Shown: positions 1 to 12,438 of the stretch, piece by piece
How the letters are laid out: the number at the start of each line of letters is the position of its first letter
How positions within the stretch are numbered: position 1 is the stretch's first letter
From: Riptortus pedestris
Taxonomy: Eukaryota; Arthropoda; Insecta; Hemiptera; Alydidae
DNA length: 64,000 nucleotides
Reading direction: 5' to 3'
Assembly (NCBI GenBank): GCA_019009955.1
Contig: CM032230.1
Coordinates: 110,971,001 to 111,035,000 of the forward strand
Translations under genes and position numbers: made by a program
The notes under the pieces: generated by a model
What the model was told of the DNA's origin: nothing
Databases searched by the model: none
Seen by the model: the letters and a program-made list of their open reading frames with translations, nothing else

Positions 1-952
1 CATTTTCTCTTAATTACTTTATAACGCTATATTCAGGACCTTTTAAGGAGTTTTTCAAAGGCCTCATTGGGCTTATAGGGCTTCGGGGGGAGTATAGGGC
101 TCATTGGGGCCTGAATTCAAGTTATAAACCCATAATATTTCCTCAAGTAGCTACTTGAGTGTCTTATTAAAATTTAATAAGTTCATTTAATGAATTAAGC
201 TTTGGTCAGTTTATTTTAAACTCTCCAAAGTCTAAATTACCAAAAATAAAATAATATGCTGTGCAAATGGTTTTTTTTTCTTAAAAAAATGATATCAAAT
301 GAGCTATACTTTAGCAACTATTATCTACAAACGCGTATGGCAGGATCGATCCCCTCACGGCAAAATACTTATTCGCTAGTTCAACTTCAGAGCGCAATAT
401 TTTTTTTATTCTTCTTAAACTCGACCCAATGTTCTTATATTTTCTTCATAGTTTAATGGCAAAGGTCACTTATAAAACCCATCCTTCGTTGGGGAGAATC
501 AACGACTTCCCCAGTGAGGAAGGAACGAATCCCCAGGAAAGTCTCAAGGAATACAAGTTCCATCTTCTAATCTTTGAGCACTTCAGAAGTTGATGGCCTC
601 TGAAGAGGCGTTAGTAAAACCATGAAACATGTAGGGCACCGTGAATAAAGAAATGTGTTTTATTGGTGACCTGAGGAAATATATTTATAATATACAGTTT
701 CCTTCATTCATTACCCCACATTATGAACAATTAATACTAACAAAAATAAACTGTAACTTAAGTAAATATTCCTATTAATTCTTTTATATAGTTATTCCTA
801 CGAATAAGGGTGAGACTAAAATATTCGTATTTATATAGCTAGCTATAAACTTATTGCAGCATATCCACATTTGACAATACAACCAGTTTATTTAATATAT
901 ACATTAACCAAAAACGTAGTCGAGTATATATATATATAACCAATATTACCAG

Positions 953-1000
<48 letters not shown>

Positions 1001-3359
1001 CTCACTGGCTTATTATTTTTTTAGACATACACATTTTAGTAAACATTTCTAAAAATTGGTCAAAATTAGGCTCATAGCAAGCTTTATACTGACAGAGAGG
1101 ACCTGAAGAGAGAATCAACCCAAATTAAAATATGTATTGGCCAGATTAAAAAATCACATTCATAAAAAAAATACATTCATAGAATATATATCTTATTTCC
1201 CAATGAATGACAGTTTTTCAAAGATTCTAATCTATAAAGAGATGGAACAATTGTGTTCAGTCGTCATTTCAATTTGAATCTCCCGCGCTCGCTGAGTTCA
1301 CAAACCCTCCACACATATACAGATCACCAAGGCCGTGGCCTACAGCGGAAACTACTCAAGAAGGCATCGGCTAGTTACAAGGTTCAGTCAGTTGATCTTA
1401 GACGCTCATTGGGGTCGTTTCTACGGCCAGTGGGGCTTCCCCCCTCGTCCTCCGCTACAGATAACCGCTTCATAAACAACCGCAGTTGGAGTTCACCCGT
1501 GATAGAGTAAGTCAGTTGTTTCATCTCCCGCAAAGCTGCCATCCTGTGCAGATCACCGTAACCGGCTGGAAATCGGATCTTCTACGGAACACAGAACATA
1601 GCAACGAAGGAGGACTCCACTTCTAGGAACGTTTTCGTTTCCCGCAGGTGCCTATTTTAATAATGCTAGCATTATTTGCGCAATTATCAAATGAGTACTC
1701 ACACAATATAGGACCTATCGTTCATTCTATGTATATAAATATATATATTGCCGCTAAATTAGTAAATTAGTATTAGTTTATAAAGTTAAGTTCTTTCTGC
1801 TTCTTGTTCAACCTCTATTTATAACGTGTATTATGTGTAGTTTTAATCAATTCAATATACTTGATTCTTAGGAGAACTCAAATAGTTATTTGTGTTATTT
1901 CCCCTCATCTTTCCAATAGAAAATATTAAATATTTCAGTCTAATGCTCTCTCTTATTCTTGCCTTTAAAAAGCTTCCCGCCATTACATTTTGGTGCCGAC
2001 ATTTTCTATTATTACCGCACGCCCCAACAAATAGTTCGTATGAAAGAATCACGCACTCCCAGAAATACACACACGGCCAGACAGACTACCAATAAAAGCA
2101 AAGAGGAAAGCACGATTTTTATCTACTTGTAATAATAAGGACTCTTATTGAATCTTTATATTTTGTTACTTTGTAATTTTGCATGTTACTGAAATTGAAT
2201 GTGTGTCCTTTTTCATTGAGATATTTAGATAAAAGAGTCGAAATATTCAAAAGTAAAGGATCCTATTTAATTTGTGTTTCGGTTGGGTCCAGCATGTATA
2301 TGCTCTATTTAAAAGGGACAACCCGGGAGGACGTTACTTTGAAATGATGATGTATTTCAGATGTCTCTGAAAGGCTCCGCCATCAGTAATAATCGTGTAA
2401 AAAGAGTCCAAAGCAGTAGGTACTTTTGCTAATTGCGCCTTTGGAAAAAATATTAAATATACAATGACCCTCTAAAGAAAGACAGTCCTAACTTAGATTC
2501 CTGATTTTGGTTTGTGTATGAAAAGGCGCGCATGTGTGTGTGTATTTTGGCCATAACCATCACGATGAGTTTATCTTATATTGGATTAGGGTGAACCATG
2601 CATAATTAAGCTGCTAGAGGCCATCGATCTACAGTATATGTAGTTATTCCTAAATGATTATTTATAAAAAATTAAAAAAAATGGAATTTAGGCTGAATAC
2701 AGAAATGGAGAATGGAACCAATAAAATTTTATTATTTTAACAATATATGCCAGAAATTGTCCATTCAAAGATGAAAAGCGTATTTTAGACTTTCAATTAT
2801 TGTTTATGAGAAAAGGAAAATTGGTCAAAAATTGAAGGGCAAGTATATTATTAAGGTGGTCCTACTGTTCGGACTAAAGCTATAAGAACCAGTCCAACTT
2901 TGTAAATGAAAAAAAGATGGCGAGCTAATAAAGACCTATAAATGCCCTGATTAACTCAGATAAAAAGTATAGTAATTACCCAGTATGAGAGAAGAGGCAC
3001 TGAAGGGCGAGAGAAAGGAAATGGATAATGGACAAGATCTAAAGGAAATGAGGTATGTTTTCACAATCGCAGTTTGGGCTTGCTACAGAAGTACGATAAA
3101 TTCTGAATATCGTGCTTTTAACTGCTTCTTACAACTACGGGGCGAGGGAGAACACACCGGCGACACCAGAAACAAAGAATCGGGGCACATTAAGCTTCAA
3201 AATCAACAGAAAGCTGACTTTTCTCAATAATAGTCGAATGAAGAGCAAAAAGGGCAAGTTACTAAACTGAGTGAACCAGCGCCCGGTTTAAATTATAGAT
3301 CAAGGAATGTGTTTGATTGTCTCTTATAAATAATTATCATATATTTTATTATATTAACA
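1..3359. other. Unassigned AT-rich DNA with one GC-richer patch
   Basis: No protein family, RNA gene or element end was recognised here. Open frames are under 100 codons and show no family motif. The patch at about 1255-1650 is richer in G and C than its surroundings and has an 85-codon open frame on the plus strand, but the translation matches nothing I know. A (TA)n tract lies at 953-994. The rest is AT-rich spacer. Confidence 0.5.
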
Positions 3360-3580
3360 TCCACTTTTTTTCTCCTATGACTACCTGGGACGGGTTATCT
3401 GCAGGTTACCACCCTTTTCATGCTATGGCGGGCCTGAGGATTTTATTCAATGAATTCGTCATTACATAAATTCCTTTTCCTCCAGGCAGGAATCGTACTC
3501 GCATCTCTAGGTTTACCATGAGACATTAAGGCCAACACTTTAACTCACATGGCTAAACTGAGGTCCATATTAATAACTAT
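3360..3580 (-). mobile_element. tRNA-derived SINE-like copy (family S)
   Basis: On the minus strand this resembles the better preserved copy at 58305-58525: a tRNA-like head with a degenerate B-box region near 3490, then a body whose plus-strand reading is ggttatctgcaggttaccac. The head, the line 'ctaggtttaccatg' and the body recur at 32665, 52690 and 54300 in the same order. The 3' tail is AT-rich. It sits about 140 bases left of the piggyBac-like element. It is degenerate and probably inactive. The SINE label rests on the B box of the best copy. Confidence 0.55.
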
Positions 3581-3724
3581 TAAAAATGTTTTAGAAAGGA
3601 AAATATAACGAGGAGAGGGAATTCCTCCTCGAATGACCCAGACAAAGAGGCAATAATTCTTGGTAAATCGAGAAAGTAAAATAGGATTCTAGGTGTTTTT
3701 TTTTATTTATTTATTTTTTTTTAA

Positions 3725-4770
3725 CACTCCAATGCACGCGCCCCCTAGTGAGACATAAATACACGCGTGTCACTGTTCACTTTTTTGTCAAAAGTAAATA
3801 ATATAATTGTTTTTTCGCAATTTTGCAGGAATAATGGTGCATAGATAAATTAAAAAGTTCATAAATTTGTATTTGAAAAAAATTATCTGTATATAAATCT
3901 TCAAAAATGTTAAATATTTGTAACACAGTTGCCACGGTAGCTTAGTTTCAATTTCATTCCTTATTACTGGCTTGCAAAAAGTGAATCAACTAGTAAACCT
4001 TGGAACACAACTCTTATCAGTCTTGTAAGATAGTTTCAGAGAACATAATAATAATGTAAAATGTATGAACACATTGACAATTGAGCCTCATTTCTAGAAC
4101 TTGGAAAGTTACTCAAACAAATGGAAATGACCAATAAAAAAAATACTAAAAAACCAAGAACCTTTGCTTTTAAAAAATTAAACTTAAATTTCACTCTGAA
4201 TCACTTTCATTACCCACACCCACGTTACATCCATCAGCACAAGAAAAGGCACAGTGTTGCGGCCATAATTATTGGCCACATTCCTTGCAAGAATATTAGG
4301 TGTATCGTTTTATTTTCCAAGCAAAATCCGCAGCGCTGGCGTCCACCAGCATCAATAGCTGCTGAGTTGCTTGAAGCTCGTGGTGGTATTTGATCATTGG
4401 GAAGGAGTTCTCGAAGACGTTAGGTCATAGGCAAATTGCTGAGCTGTACTCGCATAATCAACTAATCTCTGATGAGTTCATTCCCCAGTTCCAGAAGGAA
4501 AAGTGGTACGTTTTGTCCGTTCCCCAGACTGATGACTTGGCCGTTGGAAATCGGGCATTATGAAAAACTTACTTTTTTTACACGCGTGTCATCTGTGAGA
4601 TTGTCTCGGCCAAAACACGCACAAACTGCACTGGACGGACGCTCGCCGGCAACAGAACTGACGAGCTAGAGGAATACTAGGGCGGGGGACCAGGTTCACC
4701 TCCCTCAATTAAACTTATGACGAAAAAACAGAACTGGTCATCTGTGAGATGACGCGCGTGTATTGGAGTG
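3725..4770. mobile_element. piggyBac-like DNA transposon, decayed
   Basis: Both sides carry TTAA (3721-3724 and 4771-4774), the target duplication expected of piggyBac elements. The ends are inverted repeats: the left reads CACTCCAATGCACGCGC and the right is its near complement, GCGCGTGTATTGGAGTG. Subterminal ACGCGTGTCA motifs recur near 3762 and 4580, and CATCTGTGAGAT recurs near 4590 and 4740. The length of about 1.05 kb is well below a full element of 2-3 kb, so it is internally deleted. The interior retains a likely transposase tail on the minus strand. It cannot move alone, but its ends may still be recognisable to a related transposase. Confidence 0.8.
4190..4393 (-). pseudogene. Remnant of piggyBac transposase C-terminus
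   Basis: The minus strand encodes a cysteine-rich stretch with the order RQRCGFCLENK, then after one frame change CKEC, then a C-x3-C-x3-C-like run. PiggyBac transposases end in a cysteine-rich (RING/PHD-like) DNA-binding domain beginning with a similar RCxxC motif. A stop codon and at least one frameshift break the reading. The catalytic DDD core is absent. The position inside TTAA-flanked inverted repeats supports the assignment; without that context the motif alone would be weak. Confidence 0.5.
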
Positions 4771-4918
4771 TTAAGTACTGAGAGTAAGGAAATGTTCAGT
4801 GGAACCTAAATTACTAAACATGCACGCTATGTATCTGTAGTCACTTTTGGATTGGTAATGAGGACTTTTAAATGAGTTCATTCATGAAATTAGAGGATAT
4901 TTCTCCTGATAAGGGTGG

Positions 4919-5190
4919 TTAGGGGTCCTTGGAATTTAGGAACAGAAGGAGGGTGGAATCTGATTGTAAAGAGACACCCCCTATTTGTCGAAAAATCATT
5001 AGGAAACGAAATATCGCTATTTTTAATTTTAGGCCTCCCTTGTAACCCCCACTGCTGATCGTATCAGAGAATATTAGTATAGAATAAAGTCTAAGTTGGG
5101 TTGATAGTAATATAAGTACCGAAATTCTTAAAATTCGGATAAGCCGTTTGTGCGTGAAAAGGTAACAAACAAACAAACATACAGACACCA
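4919..5190 (-). mobile_element. Fragment of the Helitron-like family (HEL)
   Basis: The reverse complement matches the 5' third of the 46150-47212 element: the T-rich tgtttgtttgttacctttt run, then 'acggctta...cgaattt', then 'actatcaacccaac', then the marker gggggttacaaggg and 'aaatagcgatatttcg'. Both ends are missing. Nothing in it codes for protein. Confidence 0.6.
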
Positions 5191-5354
5191 CAAGAAGACA
5201 CAAATTGCAAATCACGTCTCTATGGCATGTGAAACGAAAACGTATCTTGAAATTTCAAGAATGCACAGACAAAAACTAGACACAGACTAGGGAGGTTGAG
5301 ATAGAGGAAAACAACCTCTATAACAATCGGATATAATGCTCTGAAATTTAGGAA

Positions 5355-5600
5355 ATGTGAGCCACGGGGGAGCTCTTGGAATAAACGTCTTGGGAACAGC
5401 TCAAGACTTTTTTTTTTTTTTTTTTTTTTGACAAACCCTTGAGAAGTGAGTTTTCGCATTAACATAATTGGTTTTTCATTGGGTACTAAACACTGAAAAA
5501 TGTTGTTCAAATCGGTGGTGGGGCCATGTACTCCTCTTGTTAGAGTGACAAGATTATCCCGAACAACCATGGGACAACTGTTGTGTACACAGTTAAATAA
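5355..5600 (-). repeat. Dispersed repeat B, copy 1
   Basis: This resembles 14925-15135. Shared plus-strand markers in order are gagccacgggg, cttgggaacagctcaa, a T-run, 'cttgagaagtg', ttggtttttcat, 'gggtacta', and a GTGGGGCC/GTGGGCC block before 'actc'. A 22-base T-run (about 5408-5429) lies inside. In copy 2 a tRNA-like segment abuts the gagccacgggg end, so the family may be a tRNA-headed SINE read from the minus strand. No element ends were defined. Confidence 0.5.
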
Positions 5601-5871
5601 CACTTAACCATCAAACCAAACCAAATAACGATTAAACAATCGTCTAACAGGAAGATTTGATTAGCTATTGTAGTGGAGTATTGACTAGGTGGGGGCCATA
5701 TTGGGCGTTGAGTATTGCGGCGATGAGAGTCTCTTCTTCGGATTTCCAGTTAGAACAATGCGCACTTGGTATCTCAATGCCTCCACTCGGGAGATTAAGT
5801 TAGAAATGTCTGGACAGCAGAAGGACATTCACTCCAGTAGAGCTATAAATGTAAGTTTTTCTTATATATTT

Positions 5872-6470
5872 TGTTACGTTTTATTAAAAAACCAGTAATA
5901 AACGCTGTTTATTAGATTTCTTTTGGATTGCACACACAAGTTTCACAGTTTTTATCACTCCACAATTTATTTAACAATGCACTATAGACTTAGTTAATTA
6001 TTCTTAATTACTACTCACAGTATGCACTTATAGCGTCACTGTTCTTCAAATAGTCGCAGTCCAATAATTCACTCACGGTCACTGAGCTTCACAAAAAGAC
6101 GGCACTGCACTGTCTTTTACTTCGCGAAGTTAACGGCGAAGTGACTGTCTTAAACACGGCACTAAACTAAACAGAGTCACGGCACAACACTGTTCTTCAC
6201 ATAAAAACACTTTACCACACTGCACTAAGTCGCAGTGTAGTACTGATGAGCACTTGAAGACAGCTGAGAGCGAGTTGCACATGCTTATATAGAGGTTGTG
6301 GCAACATCAAAGGTCGCGGTCTCGAATGTACTGGACACTTTAGCCTGGAACCTACTGGCGTCAATAATCCTCTGTCGGCTCCTTTCATCTTACTTCCACT
6401 TTCCATCTTCGTACTTCCCAAATACGTGATTATGTCTGTTTAATCCTTCATGCATTTTATTTTCGCAACA
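5872..6470. mobile_element. Solo LTR, family L, copy 1
   Basis: It starts TGTTACGTTTTATTA and ends TTTTCGCAACA, so it has the TG...CA ends of an LTR. It aligns throughout with 44996-45519 and more loosely with 41083-41548. It contains a TATA-like tatatagagg near 6287 and repeated cggcac/cactgc blocks. It is followed by ATAT; the left flank is TATATATTT, so the target duplication is not exact here. No primer-binding site, internal coding region or second LTR was seen nearby, which suggests LTR-LTR recombination. A Gypsy or Bel/Pao origin cannot be decided. Confidence 0.6.
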
Positions 6471-6740
6471 ATATGAAGCAGAGTGGCCAATGCAGAAGGT
6501 AATTCGCTGAGTACGCAGTACTACGTGGACGATAGTATTAATCAAACCTGAATTTATTTCTTTATTATGTAGAGCTCTTCAACTATGGCACTTGGCTCTT
6601 CTTTAACATGGGGGAACAACAAAACAAAAAACAAGTAAACAAAATAACAAAAAATGGAACACGAAATAATATAAAGAACAAAACTAAGGGAAGGGAACAC
6701 AAAAGAAACAAGAAACACAACACAACATAGAACTAAAAAG

Positions 6741-7110
6741 TCCGTCATGCAGGAGCTGCGTTCAATGCTTGAAAGTTCAATGAGAACAATATTTGGTATT
6801 TAAGATTCAAATAAAATGCTTCATAACATAATAGAATATTGTTAATATGAGATGAGCAGGAGTGGGGCTTTACTGAAGACTGAAAACTAAAAAATGCAAA
6901 TATCTCAGTTAATAATCAAGATAATTAAAAAATGTACATAGCAACATTTATAGTACATTACATTTGCAATAAGATTGGTTCTAAACAATGTTTCGATCCC
7001 TCCCCCTGGTCCGATTTCAGCCGTTAACGAACTTGATCTTTCTTTTTGTATAAAACGATTATATATCAAGTTTAGATAAGACAAAAATTGCGACCGCTAG
7101 AGCGGTAACA

Positions 7111-7197
<87 letters not shown>

Positions 7198-7320
7198 TCA
7201 GTTTCGAACGGATCTCATATCCAGGGTAGGATCGATGGACATTTGAAGAAAAAATTTCGAAAATCGCGTCATGAGTATGACCTTAATAGCTGACTTCCCC
7301 TTAGGGGAAATTTGTTAAAA
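6741..7320 (+). mobile_element. H-family HINE copy 1
   Basis: It starts TCCGTCATGCAGGAGCTGCG and ends with the hairpin CCCCTTAGGGGAAA followed by TTGTTAAAA. The 5' region is version 3 (gttcaatgagaacaatatttgg ... agtggggctttactgaa). The core has 'gaccgctagagcggtaacagac', then a compound (CA)n(TA)n tract (7108-7193), then the 3' block 'tggacatttgaagaaa'. It is full-length apart from small indels. Confidence 0.8.
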
Positions 7321-7467
7321 CAGGTGGTAAATAAATAAGTGAAAAGTAAACTTGGTAACTTTGAAACAAAAGCTATTCATAAAACCAGGCAGCATTCAAA
7401 TTTAAACACACACACTCTCACACATATGCACGCACGCACACACATTAAAAACTTTTAAAACACCGAA

Positions 7468-7811
7468 TTAAATATTATCAAACTGCCCAATTGTTTTTAA
7501 AAAGGTGAGAATCGTGACAATATGTGGGTTATCCTCAGTCAGTAGTTCGTTCATGTCATTTGGTATGTTTAAGTATGCTCGTAATCTGCATTCTCTTAGT
7601 AGTTGTATTATATAGTCCATCATTGCAATGAGTACAAGTAGGCTTGTCTTTTCTGTTCATTATGTAAGAATGTGTCAGGCATGTATGTCCCATACGTAGT
7701 CTGGTGGGGACGACTTGGTCTCTTCTTGAATCTACGAACTATCTATTTGACCATCCTGTAACATTGCGTTTTATTTCTAATAGTTTGTAGTTTTTTTGCC
7801 GTCTTGGAGTA
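7468..7811 (-). pseudogene. C-terminal fragment of an I-like LINE
   Basis: The minus-strand translation gives RRDQVVPTRLRMGHTCLTHS, then CTHC of a C-terminal zinc knuckle, and after a frameshift 'IPNDMNELLTEDNPHI', ending at a stop at 7468-7470. The same tail order is found in the copies ending at 24747, 37219 and 48067, where it follows reverse transcriptase and RNase H. Only the zinc-knuckle tail remains. H-family copy 2 begins directly to its right at 7815. Confidence 0.65.
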
Positions 7812-7814
7812 TTT

Positions 7815-7937
7815 TTAGCAGATTTCCCCTAAGGGAAATCAGCTATTGAGGTCGTACTCGTGACGCGAGTTTTGAAAAAGTTCCTCAAATCGATATAACC
7901 CCCAAGAGATGACGAAAATGAAGTCCGTTCAAAATTG

Positions 7938-7999
<62 letters not shown>

Positions 8000-8472
8000 T
8001 GTTGACGCTCTAGCGGTCGCAAGTTTTGTTTGATCGTTGCCAAACTTCATAATCGTTTTATGTAAAAAGAATGATCATGTTTGCTAATGGCTGAAATCTG
8101 ACCAGTGGGAGGAGGGTTTTAGAGGGGGGATTTTTGAAAATTCGAAATTTCTCCGTTATTATGCGTCGGATCGAAAAATTGTATATTACCAATCTTATTG
8201 AAAATTAAATTTAATATAAATATTGTTCTATGCATTTATTCTGTATCTTGAATATTAACCGATATATTTGCATTTGTATTGTGAGTGTGGTCGGCATGGG
8301 TCGCATATGTTCGGGACATTCCGCCTAGAGCTAGTGCAGCCGTTGCTGTAACTGTTCATCCCTCGTGAATAGGTTTAGAGATTCCTCACTACTGTTATTA
8401 GTAGGCAGATTTCTCTACTGCAAAACTTCACGTGGGAAATCTGCTTAGTTTACGCAGCCCCTGCGTGACAGA
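7815..8472 (-). mobile_element. H-family HINE copy 2
   Basis: Reverse-oriented and near full length. It has the 3' hairpin (cagatttcccctaagggaaat) at 7817, the microsatellite (TA)n at 7942-7996, 'gctctagcggtcgc', the 'ctgaaatctgaccagtgggagg' block, a version-1 5' region ('cggcatgggtcgcatatgttc') and the 5' end GCGTGACAGA at 8472. It lies directly beside the I-like fragment at 7468-7811. Confidence 0.85.
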
Positions 8473-9939
8473 CTTTTTTGTTTGTACTATCTAGCTGATA
8501 ATCAAATCTGAATCAGCAGAATGCTTTTATTCGTCTAAATAATTATTTTTAGAGGCAACTAGGACAGAAAATGGGCATAATCAGGTATTTCTGGTAGATG
8601 TAGGAAGCATATAGGTATATAGATACCCTGTAGATGCCCATGCCTCCTTCATCCACTCACCAGACCAATTGTATATTCCAGAATACACGTGCTGTATAAT
8701 AATTTATTCCACAGTAGAGACATGACATTTGAATTGGCAATGTCTACTGAACTATGTATAGAGGTATAAAGTGCGATATGGGAGAACGGATAGGAGAGGC
8801 GGTGGATGAAGGCAATCAAATATGTATAGAGAATGAAAACAAGCCGGTCATAATTCAATGGTGCCAATCACGAAGAAGTCAATAAATTCTTTTCATTTCA
8901 CTTCATATCGAAGAGTTCACTTCACCAACTGAATTAAGATGAGAAACTCAGGAATAAATATATGTACTACGATTCGAGGTAATTTCCTGAAGATGAGTTA
9001 TTTTTAAAAGATAATATAAATTCTTTATAAATTTAAGAGTGCCGCAATATGTGTTATTTGATTTAACATATAAATAATAATGAATGAAAAATGAATAAAG
9101 AAAGAAAGTACAAGAGTAATGAAATAAAAAAAATCAAATAACACATACATATAGGTATCAGGATCAATAAAAAGATCTTGTTCTATACTAGTGTACAATT
9201 GATCCTGATCCTCTGCCATCCAACATTTTTGGAAGAAAACAGAATTTTATTTTGTCCGTTTGTATTATAGATTTTAAGCATCTTTAGCCACTAAGTTACT
9301 AACAATACCACATATTATCTATATTAGAAAAAAATTTTGTATAAATTAAACAAATTGGTAAGATATATGAACTGAATAAAGACTTAGATGGACACCTCTA
9401 CAACCAGAGTTTCCCACTTCCATTACCTAAATTCTAGGAGATACTTTATCCAGCTAAAAGTTTTCGTCATTCAATCCAAGGCCACGGGGGCATTTCGGTT
9501 CCTAGTGGTATAAGAGCTAAAAAAAGTTGAAAATTGTTCATATACTCAATCTAATGTTAATTTAACTACTTACTACATTCAAGACATTACTAAAAAACGA
9601 CTTCTAAAAAAAATTCCAGGGACACGCAATGAAGTTTATATCACTCAAATGATCAATCACATAATCTCTTATTTTAGAAAGAAAATTCCTTTAATGTTAC
9701 TCGGAAGGGAGGAAATTATTAAATATATTATAGTCAAGAAGGAATTTTCTGTGACAGAAAATAATATCCACCTGAATCATGAATAATTCCACTAATAAAT
9801 TGGAAATTCTCAATTTTGACAAGAGTTATTTATTTATGATCTTTCCTAAGAGGAGTATTTTCCTAAAAATAAAATTTATTAAAATATATATTTTTTAAGC
9901 TAAACAAATAAATAAATAAATATTTTATACACACAAATA

Positions 9940-9989
<50 letters not shown>

Positions 9990-10004
9990 TGATTGTAACA
10001 TTTA
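8473..10004. other. Unassigned AT-rich DNA
   Basis: No motif-bearing reading frame was found. A (TA)n tract of 41 bases lies at 9944-9984, directly before the HEL-related paralogous repeat. A short 'ggccacgggggcat' near 9480 recalls the end of repeat B, but too little aligns to call it. Confidence 0.5.
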
Positions 10005-10990
10005 CCTGTACGTTAATGTTTTCTTCTCAAAATTTTAAGATAGCTTTTCGTTTCGTTTTTGGCTTTGGTATCTGTTTGTGTGTTACCTTTTCTCACCCAA
10101 GCTACTGAAACGAATTTTATTTAACTTGGTACATGTATTATTACTAACCCAACTTAGATCTTAGACTATTCTAATATTCTCCTATAATATTTTAAACAAC
10201 GAATTGGTATTTAATATTAACCACATAACGTTTAGTCTTCCATTCACGTAGGTCAATTTTCAATATTCCCAGGGCGCTGTAAAATTTAATAAAAGAAAGA
10301 CAGGAAACGTTAATAGATAGGGATTATTATGACCATTATATTACTTGATATTATTAGAACCTTGCTGTGAATAACATTCATACCCGTTATTGATTCTAAT
10401 TATATCTCAAGCCTCAGTAAAGGAATTTAATAATAATGAACACTATGCCATGATTGGGAATGATGGAGGTTGATCAGGAAATCTTTTTTTATTCTTTATT
10501 TTTCAAGACTAAACAATTGTATAAAGTCCGCTTTAGTTGATAAGATAATCAGATATAACCCTAAATACTCAGGCAGGATATTTAAAAACATTGGACATAG
10601 AAAAGCCTAGCAAAAAAATACCATCATTATTCTATTTCTAATGATTTGACCCAAGCGATACTATGTGTATTCACCCGACACGTAAAGTAAAAACAATTCT
10701 GTTTTTGAAGTATCAAAATTAGCAGTACTTCTAATTGTTTCTGATTTACATTTCTTGTGCATTTAAAAAATGAATGCATTTCTCCAAGCTCTGCGGGGCT
10801 AAAATAGTTACTAGATAAGTTAAGCTCTAGTGATTAGTAAACTAATTCCTGAACAAATATTCATTATAATTTATTCTACAAATTGTGCCTAGTATTAACA
10901 TCAGTTTTTCTTGAAGATTTGTTGGAAAGTAGAGGGTGTAATTGGTAAATTGGAAATGTAGGTTTAATTTTCTGGTATAATTTCCTTGGC
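10005..10990 (+). repeat. Paralogous repeat P, copy 1 (HEL-related, empty site)
   Basis: It aligns over about 0.9 kb with 17225-18712. Its left two-thirds also match the 46150-47212 family at the 5' end (tgtttgtgtgttacctttt, 'actaacccaacttaga') and at the 3' end (aaagcctagcaaaaaaatacc). Homology to copy 2 continues about 300 bases past the Helitron-like 3' end, so the pair is better explained by a duplication of element plus flank. At about 10582 the sequence reads gatatttaaaaacattgg with no H insertion, giving the empty site for the copy at 17793. Confidence 0.7.
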
Positions 10991-11283
10991 TCAGTTAGGG
11001 GATGAAAGGAAGGAGGAGAGTGAGAGAGGGCGGAGGAGGAGGGAGGACAAATGGGAAAGTTGTAGGAGCGATTAAGGGAACACGCCAGGAGCAGATGATG
11101 AACGAGTGGTTCAAAAACAGAGAAGGTTTAGGGGGTGGGTCGCTACCCCAATATTTCAACTGCAACAGTTACACTACCCTCAAAAACACCTTTATACTTT
11201 TACACCTCTTAGTTAATTCAAAAACGGTCTGCATTTTTACAAACGTTCAGAAGGCTTTCATTTTTTCATGAGGTACTTTTCTT
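10991..11283. other. Short unassigned stretch
   Basis: A purine-rich run at about 11000-11060 gives an 89-codon open frame starting at 11002. It is low complexity (repeated GGA/GAG) and shows no family similarity. I do not call it a gene. Confidence 0.5.
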
Positions 11284-11412
11284 TTTAGCAGATGGGAAAT
11301 CAGCCATTGAGGTGGTACTCATGACGCGAGTTTCGAAAAATTTCTTCAAATGTCCATCGATCCTACCCAGGAGATAACGAAAATGAGGTCCGTTCAAAAT
11401 TATATATATCTA

Positions 11413-11483
<71 letters not shown>

Positions 11484-11963
11484 TTGTCTGTTAACGCTCT
11501 AGCGGTCGTAATTTTTGTTTGATCGTTACCAAACTCGGAATTTAATTGTTTTATGTAAAAAGGAAGATCAAGTTCGTTAATGGCTGAAATCGGACCAGTG
11601 GGAGGGGGGGGTTTAGAGGGGAGGATTTTTGAAAATTCAAAATATCTCCGTTATTATGCGTCGGATCGAAAAATTGAATCAATCTTATTGTAAATTTAAT
11701 GTACTATAAATATTGTTCTATACATTTATTCTCTATCTTGAATATTAACTGAGATATATGCATTTGTATTGTGTGGGTGATCGGCAGGACTCCCATGTTC
11801 CGGACTTTCCGCCGAGAGCTCTGGTGGCCATTTCCGGAACTATTCCTCCCTCGTGAATAGGTTTAGAGATCCCTTCCTACTACAGCTGTTATTCGGCAGA
11901 TTTCTCAACTGTAAAACTTCACGTGGGAAATCTGCTTAGTTTACGCAGCCCCTGCGTGACGGA
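11284..11963 (-). mobile_element. H-family HINE copy 3
   Basis: Near full-length, version-1 5' region ('cggcaggactcccatgttccgg'). The centre of the 3' hairpin is deleted (cagatgggaaatcagc), while the rest of the 3' block, the interrupted (TA)n tract (11401-11483), 'gctctagcggtcg' and the 5' end GCGTGACGGA are kept. Confidence 0.85.
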
Positions 11964-12049
11964 CTTTTTTAATGTATTCAATGGAATGTGGCAAAATGTG
12001 TAAACGTCAGTCTGACAACTCACTCAGATGAATGGAGGGAAAGTTTTAC

Positions 12050-12438
12050 AGCTGATTGATGGTAAATTCCGGCACGAATTTTGTATAAGACGCATTTATT
12101 TGATGACGAACACGAGGTCCGTTCAAAATTATATATATTTACCTGTTAACTTTCTAGTAATCGCAATTTTTGTTATATCTCCTTCATTATGAGTCGGATC
12201 GAAAACTTTTATTGAACAATCCTAGTAAACTATTGATTGTCTATAATTGTTGTTCTATACATTTGTTCAAAACTTTAATATTTGTTCGTATTTTATTGTT
12301 TTCAGCCTTCTGTAAACCCTCACATCTACTGATAGGATTTTTACTTTGAAACAAAGAATATATGGTGAGATGAGATTAGTAGTGTGTCACGCCAGGCTTA
12401 GGAACCTGCTTAGTTTGTGCGGTCCATGCGTGGCAGAC
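12050..12438 (-). mobile_element. H-family HINE copy 4, degenerate
   Basis: It keeps 'acgaggtccgttcaaaattatat', then 'ctgttaactttctagtaatcgc', skips the pyrimidine-rich block, then keeps 'tcattatgagtcggatcg' and ends 'ctgcttagtttgtgcgg...gcgtggcaga'. Internal deletions and many substitutions make it clearly older than copy 3, which ends 90-130 bases to its left. Confidence 0.65.

Noticed and set aside
1253..1510. 85-codon open frame in a GC-richer patch, considered as a host exon
   Set aside because: No family similarity and no convincing splice context; left as unassigned.
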